A stretch of DNA of 64,000 nt from Fodinicola feengrottensis (GCF_010993775.1 NZ_WOTO01000016.1:62001-126000), one strand, 5' to 3'; shown: positions 1 to 9,185, numbered from the stretch's first letter. The notes: generated by a model from the letters alone, not told the origin. A program made the numbers and translations.

Positions 1-141
1 GGTGCTGGACGGCCTGGCATGGGTCCTGCTCGCCATCGGCTTCGTCGCAGCCGCCCACGCCAGCATGAACGTGCGTACGTCGACAGTCGCCCAGCCAGTG
101 CCCCAGTCGAGCCTTCACTCACTCCCACCCGGCCTTGCGTT
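1..141. other. Left edge, no assignable gene
   Basis: The first ~120 bases can be read on the plus strand as a hydrophobic stretch (GLAWVLLAIGFVAAAHA) that could be the tail of a membrane protein starting outside the window. The reading then runs into the inverted repeat without homology I recognise. No gene is called. Confidence 0.3.
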
Positions 142-224
142 GTTGATCTTGTTTAGGTTGCCTATCGAAAACGGACATCTAATCGTTATTTCCGTTTTGG
201 ATAGGCAAACTAAACAAGATCAAC
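142..224. repeat. 34-bp-arm AT-rich inverted repeat (hairpin)
   Basis: Left arm 142-175 and right arm 191-224 are reverse complements over 34 bases with two mismatches, around a 15-base loop (176-190). It is strikingly AT-rich for this genome. The right arm ends one base before the stop codon of the leftward gene at 225, so it could act as a transcription terminator for that gene, but no U-tract follows. The length and near-perfection also fit a MITE-like element or a recombination or binding site. Confidence 0.85.
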
Positions 225-1061
225 TCACATTAAGGTCCTGCGATGGCGCCGCCGGGATATTGCCGATGCCACTTGAGCGAAGACGAACAGGAGCACTGCG
301 ACCAGGATCCCTCCCCAGCCGACCGAAATCGGGCCGAGGAGGAACAGGGGAATGGTCGCGGCGAGTGCTACCAGCGCTGAGATGACTGCGGTGAACGCGA
401 CCCGGCCGGTGACCATGGCCCCCGCGATCAGCAGCACCGAACCCGAGAATGTTTCCCCGACGGCAAGTCCCAACGACTTGTTCTGACTGATTGAGCCAAC
501 AATGAAGAGCACGAGCGAGGTAGGCAATCCGAGCGTTCCAACGGCGACCATGACAAGCCCCACCACCGCGCGAGCACCCGTGAGCTGAGGCCCTGGATCG
601 TGTTGTTTGGGCTGCCTGATCTTCTCCGGAAAGACCTTGTGACTGTTTCCTTTTGCCACCGATATTCCGTCGTACCCGAACGCGTAAGCCAGTCCGAAGA
701 GAACGATCAGAAATCCGACCGGTATGCCGGCGACGACAAGACCGGGAGCGTCCCAGCCGGTCGACAGACACGCTCGGAGAGCTAGGGCGAAGACGATTAA
801 ACCGGCAATGCCGAGAGCCATCCAGGCGATTTGGATGATCTGCGTCTTTGTCCCACAGGACACGGAGACGTCGACCTGATGGTCACAGTTGCGGCACTTC
901 ACCTGGACAACCGCGGAGCCTTCAACTGGGCGACTGAATGCGACCGGGTACGTCGTGTAACTGTCGGTCTTCCTCACCGAGTAGCCCGTACTTCTGACGC
1001 TCCCGCCCACCCAGCAGCCGAGCCGCTTGCGCGGATGTTTCTGGATCCGTAGAAAGCCCAA
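225..1061 (-). CDS. Multi-pass membrane protein with N-terminal Cys cluster
   Basis: A 278-residue protein from a TTG start. The N-terminal ~60 residues are soluble and hold a C-x2-C...C pattern (VKCRNCDHQ, then SCGTK) that could bind zinc. Four or more hydrophobic segments follow (for example MALGIAGLIVFALAL and GIPVGFLIVLFGLAYAF), and the tail is Arg/His-rich. Function is unknown. The stop of the upstream secreted-protein gene lies 2 bases before this start, so the two are probably one operon. The gene ends against the 142-224 hairpin. An internal GTG or ATG start is possible because the TTG start lacks a clear ribosome binding site. Confidence 0.7.
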   Translation of the reverse strand: MGFLRIQKHPRKRLGCWVGGSVRSTGYSVRKTDSYTTYPVAFSRPVEGSAVVQVKCRNCDHQVDVSVSCGTKTQIIQIAWMALGIAGLIVFALALRACLSTGWDAPGLVVAGIPVGFLIVLFGLAYAFGYDGISVAKGNSHKVFPEKIRQPKQHDPGPQLTGARAVVGLVMVAVGTLGLPTSLVLFIVGSISQNKSLGLAVGETFSGSVLLIAGAMVTGRVAFTAVISALVALAATIPLFLLGPISVGWGGILVAVLLFVFAQVASAISRRRHRRTLM

Positions 1062-1063
1062 CG

Positions 1064-1519
1064 TCAGCCCCTCTGTGAGTACGCTGAAACGACCGTCTGT
1101 CCAAGCAAGTAGTCGTGACCGGCGCCGACGTTGATCGCGACCACCGATGCCGGCTGGGGTGTGGTGATGCCGGCCGCGGGGACCTTCGCGCCGAATCCGC
1201 GAGGGTTGTGAGCATCCGTTCGGTCCCGGGAAGCAACCAACGGGTATTTATTGGTGCCGATCGCGAGAACCACCTTGATCGTGTTGCTGGTGCTCGGATC
1301 CGTCGCCCGGCCGGTGATCATCCATTTGCCGTTGATCAGGTCGCTATTATCGACGGTGCCGGTTGGTGTCCATGCGTCCGGCGACGGGCGGTTTCCGGTC
1401 CACGGGAGGGAATGTGGGGTGACACCCGCCGCGGCCTGCGCCGGGACACCGACGACGGCCAGGCCGAGGCAGTCGGTGGCCAGTGTCGCGCCGATGATGC
1501 GGAAAGCTCGCCTGCGCAT
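1064..1519 (-). CDS. Small secreted protein
   Basis: A 151-residue protein with a classical signal peptide: basic MRRRAFR, a hydrophobic core, and an AQA-A cleavage-like site near residue 28. The mature part holds a possible beta-rich segment (GKWMITGRATDPSTSNT, then IKVVLAIGTNKYPLVASRD) and the repeated pattern VVAINVGAGHDYLLGQ. No cysteines are seen in the mature region. It is translationally close to the membrane protein at 225-1061. No family is recognised. Confidence 0.7.
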   Translation of the reverse strand: MRRRAFRIIGATLATDCLGLAVVGVPAQAAAGVTPHSLPWTGNRPSPDAWTPTGTVDNSDLINGKWMITGRATDPSTSNTIKVVLAIGTNKYPLVASRDRTDAHNPRGFGAKVPAAGITTPQPASVVAINVGAGHDYLLGQTVVSAYSQRG

Positions 1520-1520
1520 A

Positions 1521-1977
1521 TCAAACTCCGTCCGTTGAGATATCGATGAGCGCGTACGAATCGTGTTGCCGCGACCTCAAGATAAGCTGAAAGCGGCCGA
1601 CGTCGAGCTTATCTACGTCCAGCCGGTAACCTCCAGCACCCGGGATCACCACCGGACTGAGGCCGGCCTTTTCCGCCGCCGGCGGACCCGCCCGCAGCAG
1701 CGCCGCAACGTCGACAGGTACGTGTAGAGCGCGTCGACCGCAACTTCTGGCGCGGCATCCGGCCACACGAAGTCGATGATCGCGTCCGGCTGACCGGCCG
1801 GCCGGCGGCCAGCGCGAGCACCGCGAGGACGGCACGCGCCTTCGGGCCGCCTACCGAAGTCTCCTTCTCGGCCTCGCCGGCGGCATGCCATGCCCGTACT
1901 GCTCCGAGAACCTGCACGCGGACGGCCACGATTTCCCCGTTCTTGACTCGTGTGTATGGAAGACGGGCGTCGCTCAC
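1521..1977 (-). pseudogene. SARP/AfsR-type regulator remnant, DNA-binding domain only
   Basis: The winged-helix DNA-binding domain of a SARP regulator is split over three frames. VRVQVLGAVRAW and GGPKARAVLAVLAL come first, then DAIIDFVWPDAAPEVAVDAL and YTYLSTLRR, then GLSPVVIPGAGGYRLDVDKL. These follow the usual order of the Trans_reg_C domain. The translation ends soon after, without the bacterial transcriptional activation domain or any NB-ARC/TPR part. A likely original start is the GTG near 1926. At least two frameshifts plus C-terminal loss make a functional product unlikely. Confidence 0.7.
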
Positions 1978-2070
1978 CTATGTCAACACGTTCGAAGTTA
2001 ACTCCCGATCCGCATCGGCTGTCAACAGAGGTGAGACAAATGCGCTGTCGCTCCACTACAGTCAAGGACC

Positions 2071-2509
2071 ATGACCTCGTCCCCGCCGTCGAGACGAACC
2101 ATCAGCGCGAAGCTGGAGCACTTGTTTCATACGGTCCGCAAATCTAACCAGCGCGAATACAGCAATGACGAGGTCTCCGCGGCGATTGCCCGCGACCAGG
2201 ACGAGACGATTTCGTCGTCGTACATCTGGTATCTGCGGTCTGGGCAGCGCGACAACCCGACACTGCGGCACCTGACCGCCCTGGCGCGGTTTTTTTGGCG
2301 TACCGGCCGCGTACTTCTTCGACGACGAGGCCACCGAGCGGGTCGAGGCGGAGCTGGCCCTGTTGACCGCGATGAAGGACGCAGGCGTACGCGACGTCGC
2401 GCTGCGCGCGGCCGGTCTGTCGCCCGCGAGCCTCCGCACGATTTACGACGTGATCGCCAGGGTCAGCGAACTGGAGGCAACCGCCCCGAAAACGCCCGAA
2501 TCGCAGTAG
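2071..2509 (+). pseudogene. XRE-family regulator with frameshift at T7
   Basis: The N-terminal half encodes a helix-turn-helix protein (SAAIARDQDETISSSYIWYL, then RSGQRDNPTLRHLTALARFF). At a run of seven T (2290-2296) the reading shifts. In the +1 frame the protein continues as GVPAAYFFDDEATERVEAEL and ends at a TAG at 2507-2509 after PKTPESQ. This architecture and length (~145 residues) match XRE regulators found beside ImmA/IrrE peptidase genes in actinomycetes. The frameshift in a homopolymer may be a sequencing error. It heads a three-gene plus-strand operon. Confidence 0.75.
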
Positions 2510-2538
2510 GGTTCACCCGTTCTACGGGGGAGGACGGC

Positions 2539-3062
2539 GTGGATCCGAAGGCACTGCGCAAACGCTGCGAGGAGCGGCTCGCCGAGGTTGCCGTTCCGCG
2601 ACCATTCGACCTCGGTCAGTTCTGCGCCCAGCTCGGCGAGAGCCGGGGCCGGCCCATCGTGCTGTTGCCGGTCGCGATCGGTGGCAGCGCCGCCGACAGC
2701 CCGTCCGGCCTGTTGATTCGCGGCGACCAGCGTGACTACATCATCTACGAGCGCGACACGACTCCCGTACACCAGCGGCACATCGCCCTTCACGAAATCG
2801 GGCATCTGCTCTGCGAGCACGGCGCGGCCAGCCAACTGCCGGATGAACATCTGCGGCGGCTTTTCCCGACGCTGAGCCCCGAACTGGTCCGCCGGGTCCT
2901 CGCCCGTACCAGCTATTCGACCGACGAGGAGAGCGAGGCCGAGATGCTGGCATCGCTGATCCTGCGGGAGGGAGGCCGACACTCGGGCCGCGAGTACGCC
3001 GCCGCCCGCCCGCCGACCCGACGACCGCGGAGATCCTCCGGCGGCTTGAGTCGAGCCTGTGA
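2539..3062 (+). pseudogene. ImmA/IrrE-family metallo-endopeptidase, frameshifted near the end
   Basis: Starts at a GTG with a GGGGGAGG ribosome binding site six bases upstream. The zinc-protease motif HEIGH (HEXXH) lies in QRHIALHEIGHLLCEHG, followed by DEESEAEMLASLILRE, whose Glu residues fit the third ligand region. ImmA/IrrE proteins cleave or relieve XRE repressors, which fits the gene upstream. Near 2990 the frame changes: the expected tail DPTTAEILRRLESSL and its TGA stop at 3060-3062 are in another frame. Without correction, the reading runs into the transporter downstream. Confidence 0.75.
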
Positions 3063-3075
3063 GCGTCTGTCCGCG

Positions 3076-4269
3076 ATGAACCTGTTCATCTACGCGGTCA
3101 CGCTTGCCTGCCTCGCGGCGCTGGTCGTCAAGACGCGCGAGCTCTGTCGCGATCCGCGGAACCTGTCAATGCGGTCCCTGTGCCTGGTCCTTTCCGGGCT
3201 GACCGTGAGCGTCGGCATCCAGCCCTTCGTGACCGCGATCGACCAGGGCACCGGCATCTCGCGGCTGGGCAGCTTCATCGGGCAGTGCGCCGTGCTCGTC
3301 GCGGCCGGCGCGGGACAGGTCTTCCTGATCCGGATCTATCGCGCGACGCCGGCCGCCGAATCCGAAAGCCGCTGGCGGCATGCCCTGCTGCTGGTCATTC
3401 TGGCCGCCAGCGTGGTGATGTTCGTACTGAGCCCGCTCGATCCGGAAAAAGGAGTCGGCGCGGCGGGTCACCTTTCGCTGCTGCCCCGGCCTTATCTCTA
3501 TCTCTACCTGTATTTCGGCTATGTCGCCGTCACGCTTGTCGCGGTCATCCGGATGTGCCTGCGTTATGCCGCGCTGACCGAACAAAAGGCACTGCGTACC
3601 GGCCTGCGGATCCTAGTCGCCGGGTGCACCGCCGGACTCGCGTATATCGCGGCGTCTGTGGTCGCGCGGACCATGCAGGACTTCCATCTCAACGTCAACA
3701 GCTGGAAAGGTCCCGTCACCACTCCGCTCTACCTCACCACCGACGCCTTGATCCTGATTGGTTGCGTTTTCCCAGCCTGGGCCCCGCAACTGGGAGCTGG
3801 CTGGCGCTGGTTCGCCAACCGCAGGGCCGGACGCCGCCTGCAACCACTCTGGCTCGCGCTCTACCGCGCCATTCCGGAAATCGCGCTGGTGCCACTCACG
3901 AGCGGCGGCTCCTGGTCGGACACCCGTCTTCAGCTCTATCGCCAGGTCATCGAAATCCGCGACGGCCAGCTGGCGCTGCGGCCGTATGTCGATCCGCGGG
4001 CGTCCCGTATATCTCTGGAACTGGCTCAAAACTCCCGACTGACCGCGCGTCAACGCGCTGCGGTCGCCGAAGCCGCGGCCCTCGCGGCCGCGATCGAGGC
4101 GAAAATCAACGGCATTCCACCAGGTGACTATGGGTCGGCCGGCCAACCGGAACCGCCCGGCGGCGCCGACGTTGCCGACTTCGCCGCCGAAATCGCCTGG
4201 CTGCAACAGGTCGCCCGGGCATTCCGGTCGCCGATCGTCGCCCGTACGCTTCAGCAGCTTCATGCCTAG
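3076..4269 (+). CDS. MAB_1171c-like putative transporter
   Basis: A 397-residue protein starting at ATG 3076, 13 bases after the peptidase stop. The first ~240 residues hold about seven hydrophobic segments (LFIYAVTLACLAALVV, ALLLVILAASVVMFVL, YFGYVAVTLVAVIRMCL, YLTTDALILIGCVFPAW). The C-terminal ~150 residues are soluble and include LWLALYRAIPEIAL and RQVIEIRDGQLALRPYVD. This two-part plan and its position after XRE and ImmA genes are typical of MAB_1171c-type proteins with a DUF6545-like tail. The substrate is unknown. The gene itself is intact. Confidence 0.75.
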   Translation: MNLFIYAVTLACLAALVVKTRELCRDPRNLSMRSLCLVLSGLTVSVGIQPFVTAIDQGTGISRLGSFIGQCAVLVAAGAGQVFLIRIYRATPAAESESRWRHALLLVILAASVVMFVLSPLDPEKGVGAAGHLSLLPRPYLYLYLYFGYVAVTLVAVIRMCLRYAALTEQKALRTGLRILVAGCTAGLAYIAASVVARTMQDFHLNVNSWKGPVTTPLYLTTDALILIGCVFPAWAPQLGAGWRWFANRRAGRRLQPLWLALYRAIPEIALVPLTSGGSWSDTRLQLYRQVIEIRDGQLALRPYVDPRASRISLELAQNSRLTARQRAAVAEAAALAAAIEAKINGIPPGDYGSAGQPEPPGGADVADFAAEIAWLQQVARAFRSPIVARTLQQLHA

Positions 4270-4730
4270 TTTTGGTCACAAACCCGAGGTTTCCAGGTTC
4301 GGATCACCGCCGGATCCGGGTCAGGCGGTGGGTCGGGGGCTGCGGCGGCCGGCAGGTCGTCGACGGACTCGACGTCGCCGTTTTGAAGCAGCGTAAGGTA
4401 ACGCTCGCCCCGCCGAGCCTGTTCGGCGCGCTCCTGCTCGCTCAGCCCGTCGTGCCAGTCCAAGAGCGGTCGTCGCAGCCGCCGACAACGAGATGTTCGT
4501 GGTACGCGCTGGACAACAGTGCGGACCGCAGGTCGGTTCGGAGCGGTCATGCGGGGCCGGAGCGCAGAGATGGCCATTTTGAGTTCGGCCGGCAAATAAC
4601 GATGATGGCCCGACTGAGGGTTGTCACACTGGCTCGTCGCGTACGATTGTCCCTCCAATAGTTGCTGGGTCTTCGTTGATACGCGTAGGTAGTTCTCAAT
4701 GGCGGCAAGGTTGGGTAGGATCCGATCCAT
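4266..4730 (-). CDS. Hypothetical protein, doubtful
   Basis: A 154-residue reading on the minus strand that overlaps the transporter stop by four bases. The C-terminal half looks like real coding sequence (GLSEQERAEQARRGERYLTL, then NGDVESVDDLPAAAAPDPPP). The N-terminal half is less convincing and overlaps the broken membrane-protein gene on the other strand. It may be a decayed gene whose start is lost. I do not recognise the family. Confidence 0.3.
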   Translation of the reverse strand: MDRILPNLAAIENYLRVSTKTQQLLEGQSYATSQCDNPQSGHHRYLPAELKMAISALRPRMTAPNRPAVRTVVQRVPRTSRCRRLRRPLLDWHDGLSEQERAEQARRGERYLTLLQNGDVESVDDLPAAAAPDPPPDPDPAVIRTWKPRVCDQN

Positions 4731-5145
4731 AGGCGACGCGGCTGATGACTTTGTCGGTCAACTCGCGGAGCCAGCGTTCGAATTCGCGGCGTACTGGGCG
4801 ACCGTGATGACCACTTTCGCGCTGGGCACAGCGGCCGGCGACATGACCGCCACCACACTGCGTCTGGGCTATTTCTCGTCCGGCCTGCTTTTGCCGTCCT
4901 CATTGCGATCCCCGCCGTCGTGTACTGGCGTATGCGGACGAACCCGATTCTCACGTTCTGGCTCGCTTTACATCGTCACCCGTCCGCTCGGCGCATCCTT
5001 CGCCGACTGGCTCGGGGTGTCGCCCAGCCGGGGTGGGCTCGACTGCGGTACGGGTGTGGTCAGTTTGGCGCTGGCGGTGCTGATCGCCGTCTTCGTGGTG
5101 CGTATGACGCTCGTCAGCCGCAGTAGTCTGCGTGGACCGGCTTAA
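4699..5145 (+). pseudogene. COG4705-type membrane protein remnant
   Basis: The pieces AAYWATVMTTFALGTAAGDM and LRLGYFSSGLL are followed in a second frame by VLIAIPAVVYWRMRTNPILT and FWLAL. In the first frame again come LYIVTRPLGASFADWLGVSP and GGLDCGTGVVSLALAVLIAV. This is the second half of the repeat-containing COG4705 membrane-anchored family (TTxGD...RPLGAxxxDWL). Two frameshifts and a missing N-terminal half are seen. The product is probably not made. Confidence 0.6.
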
Positions 5146-5162
5146 CGCGCGGCGTAGCGGGC

Positions 5163-5310
5163 CTAGGCCACATCCCACGGATTTGCTCTGATCTGGTCGA
5201 TCCGACGCCGGATGAGTGCGTAACAGCCCGCGAGGACAGCAAAACCTGCCACTGCCGTACCGAATCCAACCAGCAACGCGACCACTGCGGCGTAGGTGTC
5301 AGTGGTAGGG
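5163..5310 (-). CDS. Possible small single-pass membrane protein
   Basis: The minus-strand reading YAAVVALLVGFGTAVAGFAV followed by LAGCYALIRRRIDQIRANPW ends at a TAG at 5163-5165. It has one long hydrophobic segment and a basic tail, as in many short actinomycete membrane peptides. No clear start or ribosome binding site is visible; the upstream part may belong to a decayed sequence. Function unknown. Confidence 0.35.
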
Positions 5311-5331
5311 GGCCAGCGTCCGTTTGGGTTT

Positions 5332-6404
5332 TTACTTGCCGGTTCGGATGGGTTGGACGGATTTACGGACCTGGATGTGGGTGCCGAGCACCACGTGCTG
5401 GGATGTTTCTCGGTCGCGGTGCAGGGCGAGTCGTACGGCTGTGCGCCCCAGTTCTTCGTGGGGGACAGCACACGGTGGTGAGACCGGGTGTGAGGTCTTC
5501 GGCAAGTGGGATGTTGTCGTAGCCAACCAAGGAGATGTCCTCGGGTACGCGAATATTGGCGTCCCGGAGTGCAGCGATGACGCCGGCGCCGACCATGTCG
5601 GTGGCCGCGAAGATCGCGGTGAAGGGGTTGCCCTGGGCGAGCAGTTTTATGGTCCTGTCGATGCCTGAGGCGCGGCTGAAGGCACCGTCGAACACCAATG
5701 ATGGGTCGGGTTGGAGTCCGTATGCGTGATGGGCGGCGGTGAATCCACGCAGGCGTTGGGAGGTTGTGGTGAGTTTTTATCGACTCTGCCGAGGAAGACG
5801 ATATGGCGATGTCCAGCCGAAAGCAGGTGACTGGTGATCGCGTAAGCGCCGCCTTCGTTGTCGTATTCCACGACGGTGGCCGGAATATCGGGGCCCAGCG
5901 GTGGCCGGCCACACAAGACCAGGCGTGAGCCCGAGCGATCCAGCGCATGAGCGAAGTGGGTCATCCGTTCCAGGTGCAGGTGCTCGGTGTCCTCGTACGC
6001 ACCGCCGAGGACGATGACGGCGTCGCGCGTGTTGTTCGCGCATCAGTTCTACGACATCGAGCTCGCGTTGTGGGTCGCCGTGGGTAGTGCATAGGAGGCA
6101 GAGCCGACCTTCGATGGTCGCCTGGTCCTCTACTCCGCGGGCGACCAGGGCGTGGAACGGGCCAGTGACGTCGTCGAGGATGAAGGCCACGTTTTTTTTT
6201 TGTGTTGGTGCCGGCCAATGCGCGGGCGTGCGCGTTGACGACGAAGTCCAGTTCCCGCATGGCGCGCTGCACTTTGGTCCGGGTCGCGGTGGCCACCGGG
6301 TATTCGCCGCCGAGTACGCGGGAGACCGTTGCCACTGAGACGCCGGCGAGTGCGGCGGCGACGTCGCGGATGGTCGCTCGGTCCTGACCCGATCCCCTGG
6401 TCAT
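5332..6404 (-). pseudogene. LacI-family repressor broken by several frameshifts
   Basis: Starts at ATG 6404 with the LacI helix-turn-helix (TIRDVAAALAGVSVATVSRV). A run of ten T (6192-6201) causes the first shift; the next frame reads NVAFILDDVTGPFHALVARG. Further shifts lead through YDNEGGAYAITSHLLSAGHR, then ASGIDRTIKLLAQGNPFTAI and EDISLVGYDNIPLAEDLTPG, to a last piece EELGRTAVRLALHRDRETSQ. Together these are a full periplasmic-binding-protein-like sensor domain. The gene follows the GH39 glycosidase on the same strand by 14 bases, so it is probably the local sugar-responsive repressor. At least four frameshifts are present. Confidence 0.8.
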
Positions 6405-6418
6405 TCTGGTCCCTTCCT

Positions 6419-7996
6419 CTATCGTTGCGTCACCAGCATGACGCCCCATGGTGGCAGGCGTTGCACGCGGGAGAAGGTGCCGTCCGGGGACGCATAGGCT
6501 GTCTCGCGACGGGTGCTGCCGGCCAGCTGACGAAGCGTTTCGGTGTCTTGGCGGGACAACGGATCTGGCGCTCCAAGCGACTGCCAGCTGGCCACCACGT
6601 TGCCATGGTCGGAGTCAAGGACCTCAATGTCGATGGCGGCGCCCGGATCCAGCCCGGTTAACGCAATCTGCACAGTCGCCGGTGTTCCCAACCCGACCAT
6701 CCGTTCTGCCGTTTCGCGGGTAGGAAAAGACTCGGGCGGGGCGAGCGGATGTTCGACAGGGTAGTGGTATGCGAGTGCGGTGAGGAGGCCGGATGTGTGG
6801 TGCCGGGTGACGATGCCGCCCGGTGTACGAGACAGGAGCTCGTCGCCGAGTGCGTGCAGAAACCGGTACGCGTGGAATGTGGGCTTGCCGATGCCTTGGT
6901 AGGTAAGGAGGCCGAAGCCACCGTGGAACGCGCTCGGCCCGGCGCCCTGTTCTTCGAATACGTCCGTAAAAGTCCAGTACGCGAGGGAATCCACGAGCCC
7001 GATCGACTCAAGGTTGGCTTTCACGACGAAGGTCGCGGCTGGCAGGTAGTCGTGGGTGTGGTCACGCGAAGACGGGCTTGAATTCCATTCCGTGCAATGG
7101 ATTTCCGCGTCGGGAAAGTGACTTGTGACAACCACGTCCCGAAGCACGGCCAGATCCCGGCGGGTGGCGTCCACGCCGCGGGTGTAATGCGCCTGCGCGC
7201 CGTGCCCGTCCAGCGCCCAGTCGGTCGGGTAGGGGTGGCAGGAGACGAAGTCGACCGGCAGCGCCTCCCGATGGCAGTAGTCCACAAACGCTTCCAGCCA
7301 GACTGGCCGCCAGTCCAGCTCATCCAGATCCGCTGTGTTTGATACCACTGCGTGTTGGGAGATGTCCTCGGTTTCGCCGTCGAACCGGGCGTCCGGCACG
7401 AAGTTACTGGTGGCCGGTCCGCCGACGCGCAACTTCGGGTCGACGGCCTTGACCGCCTCTGCAGTTGCTTTGTATAGCTCGAAATATTCGGTACGCGTGC
7501 CGCTGAAGAAGGGGTGTAGGTTGGGTTCGTTCCACACCTCGAAATACCATTCGCGGACTTCGTCGAGGCCGTAGCGGTCAACCCAGTGCCGTACAGTGCG
7601 CTGCACGAGATCCGCCCAGCCGACGTAGTCCGTCGGTGGTGAGCCGTGTGCGCCCCACCAGAAGATGGTTGCCTTTTGTCGGGCGAGTGCGTCGGGAGCG
7701 AAGCCAAGCTCGACGGACGGCCGTACTCCGGCATCCAGTAGCCGGTCGAAAAGGTCGTCGATGTACTGGAAGTTGTCGGCACTGCCATGGCGGATGAACA
7801 TGTCGTCGTGGAAGAGGCCGTGGAATCGGACGTAGGAGAATCCACAGTCTGCAGCGACGATCCGCAGTTGCTCCTGCCAGGTGGCCCTTAGGCCCTCGTT
7901 GGCCCGGCCGGCGCCGACCACCGTGCTCCAGAAGTGTCGGAGCGGTTCGCCCGACGCAGTACGCGCCGCCGCCAAAGTGATGGTCATCTGACTCAT
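6419..7996 (-). CDS. GH39 glycoside hydrolase (beta-xylosidase type)
   Basis: An intact 525-residue protein, the usual GH39 length. A (beta/alpha)8 barrel begins with HFWSTVVGAGRANEGLR and FSYVRFHGLFHDD. The acid/base Glu157 sits in EVWNEPN and the probable nucleophile Glu303 in IHCTEWNSS; HPYPTDW lies between them. A beta-sandwich C-terminal region ends in PWGVMLVTQR. There is no signal peptide, so it probably acts in the cytoplasm on imported xylo-oligosaccharides or related glycosides. It lies directly before a LacI gene on the same strand. Its start overlaps the end of a truncated ATPase gene by four bases. Alpha-L-iduronidase-like activity cannot be excluded. Confidence 0.85.
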   Translation of the reverse strand: MSQMTITLAAARTASGEPLRHFWSTVVGAGRANEGLRATWQEQLRIVAADCGFSYVRFHGLFHDDMFIRHGSADNFQYIDDLFDRLLDAGVRPSVELGFAPDALARQKATIFWWGAHGSPPTDYVGWADLVQRTVRHWVDRYGLDEVREWYFEVWNEPNLHPFFSGTRTEYFELYKATAEAVKAVDPKLRVGGPATSNFVPDARFDGETEDISQHAVVSNTADLDELDWRPVWLEAFVDYCHREALPVDFVSCHPYPTDWALDGHGAQAHYTRGVDATRRDLAVLRDVVVTSHFPDAEIHCTEWNSSPSSRDHTHDYLPAATFVVKANLESIGLVDSLAYWTFTDVFEEQGAGPSAFHGGFGLLTYQGIGKPTFHAYRFLHALGDELLSRTPGGIVTRHHTSGLLTALAYHYPVEHPLAPPESFPTRETAERMVGLGTPATVQIALTGLDPGAAIDIEVLDSDHGNVVASWQSLGAPDPLSRQDTETLRQLAGSTRRETAYASPDGTFSRVQRLPPWGVMLVTQR

Positions 7997-8802
7997 TCTC
8001 TTATGACTACCGGCAGCCCCGGCGACACCGCTGCCCGGCCAACATGAGTTTCCGCGAGTGTCGTCGCAAAAAGCGGCACGCCTTTCGCGCGTTGGTTGAT
8101 GGCGTGACCCAATTCCGCCGACGGCCTATGTCCCAGGACAACATCGACAAGCTGCGTCACCTCGGCGGCCGTGAGCGGCGGCAGCCGTACCTCGCACCGC
8201 GGATCCGTCCGCCTGGCGTACGTCACCAGCAGGCGCAGGCCATCCGAGAGAGCGCCGTCGCGATAGGTGCCAAGCACCAACAGTCTTTTCGTTGCCGTGG
8301 AGCGGGCCAGATAGTGCACCAGCTCGACGGTGCCACGGTCGGCCCAATGCAGATCATCGACGAACAGCATCATCGGCTGGCGCTGCAGCAAGCGCTCGAC
8401 CAACCTCGAGACGGCGATGAACATCCTTGTCGTCTCCAGCTCCGGATCGCCGACCGGCATGGGGATCGGCAGCGCTGGATGCGGGATCAACCTGCCAAGA
8501 TCGGGCAACCCCGCGAAGATCTCCTCCACCTCGGGTTCGGGCCGCACAGTCAGGTGTGCCAGCAGCGCCTCGACGACCGGCGCATAGGCAAGGCCGGCGT
8601 ACAGCGGATACGCACGTCCCTCCAACACGGCGAAACCTCGCTCGCGGGCCAGATCGGCCACCTCGGTAGCAAACCGGGATTTACCGATCCCTGCCTCGCC
8701 ACTGACCAAGACGATCTGTCCGTGTCCACGCTCGGCCGCCGCCAGCGCCTCTTCCAAAGCGACCAACTCACGCTCACGGCCAACCAACCGCCGCGTCGTC
8801 AT
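7993..8802 (-). pseudogene. LuxR-type (LAL) ATPase regulator, C-terminally truncated
   Basis: The 269 residues begin with VGRERELVALEEALAAAERG and hold a Walker A motif GEAGIGKSR, Walker B MMLFVDDLHWAD, and TYRDGALSD. This is the N-terminal AAA-type ATPase of large LuxR-family (LAL) regulators, normally ~900 residues with TPR-like repeats and a C-terminal LuxR helix-turn-helix. All of that is missing here: the reading stops exactly at the start of the GH39 gene (four-base overlap). The truncation looks like a deletion junction. The ATPase alone is unlikely to regulate transcription. Confidence 0.75.
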
Positions 8803-8859
8803 TCCGGCACTCTAACTCCACATCCCGCACGCCGCCGTACCTGCCGGGACACCGACGAG

Positions 8860-9185
8860 AGCTGGGCCAAAGCCGCCAGCAACTGTGCGAGACTTTTCGC
8901 GGGCGGACCCGGCCACCCGCAGCTACCCGAAGCCAAGATCGGCGAGATCCGGCTGGTGCTGGCGCCCGGCGAGTTCCGGCTGAACCCGACGATCGGCAGC
9001 AAGAACTTCTGGACCCAACGGACGATCCCGTACGCGGCGGTCAACGGCGCGCAGATCGTCGCCCGGCAGGAGAGTACCAGCGAGTCGCTGCTCGGCGGCG
9101 CCGACGTCCGCTGAACCAGGAGAAGGACATCCACTTCGATTACCTCGACAGTGCCGGCACCCCGTCACTACTGCGGTTCGGATGA
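8860..9185 (+). pseudogene. C-terminal remnant of an unrecognised protein
   Basis: The plus strand reads PEAKIGEIRLVLAPGEFRLN and YAAVNGAQIVARQESTSESL, and after a frameshift near 9114 continues LNQEKDIHFDYLDSAGTPSL to a TGA at 9183-9185. The two parts join smoothly, so this is probably the end of a real gene whose beginning has been lost beside the truncated ATPase. The family is not recognised. Confidence 0.4.

Noticed and set aside
142..224. Intrinsic terminator as the only explanation of the hairpin
   Set aside because: There is no U-tract after the stem on either strand, and the arms are far longer than needed; terminator function is left as one option.
2071..4269. One 732-residue multidomain protein (HTH + protease + membrane domain)
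   Set aside because: The parts belong to three separate families, each with its own stop or start in another frame; the fusion results from two frameshifts.
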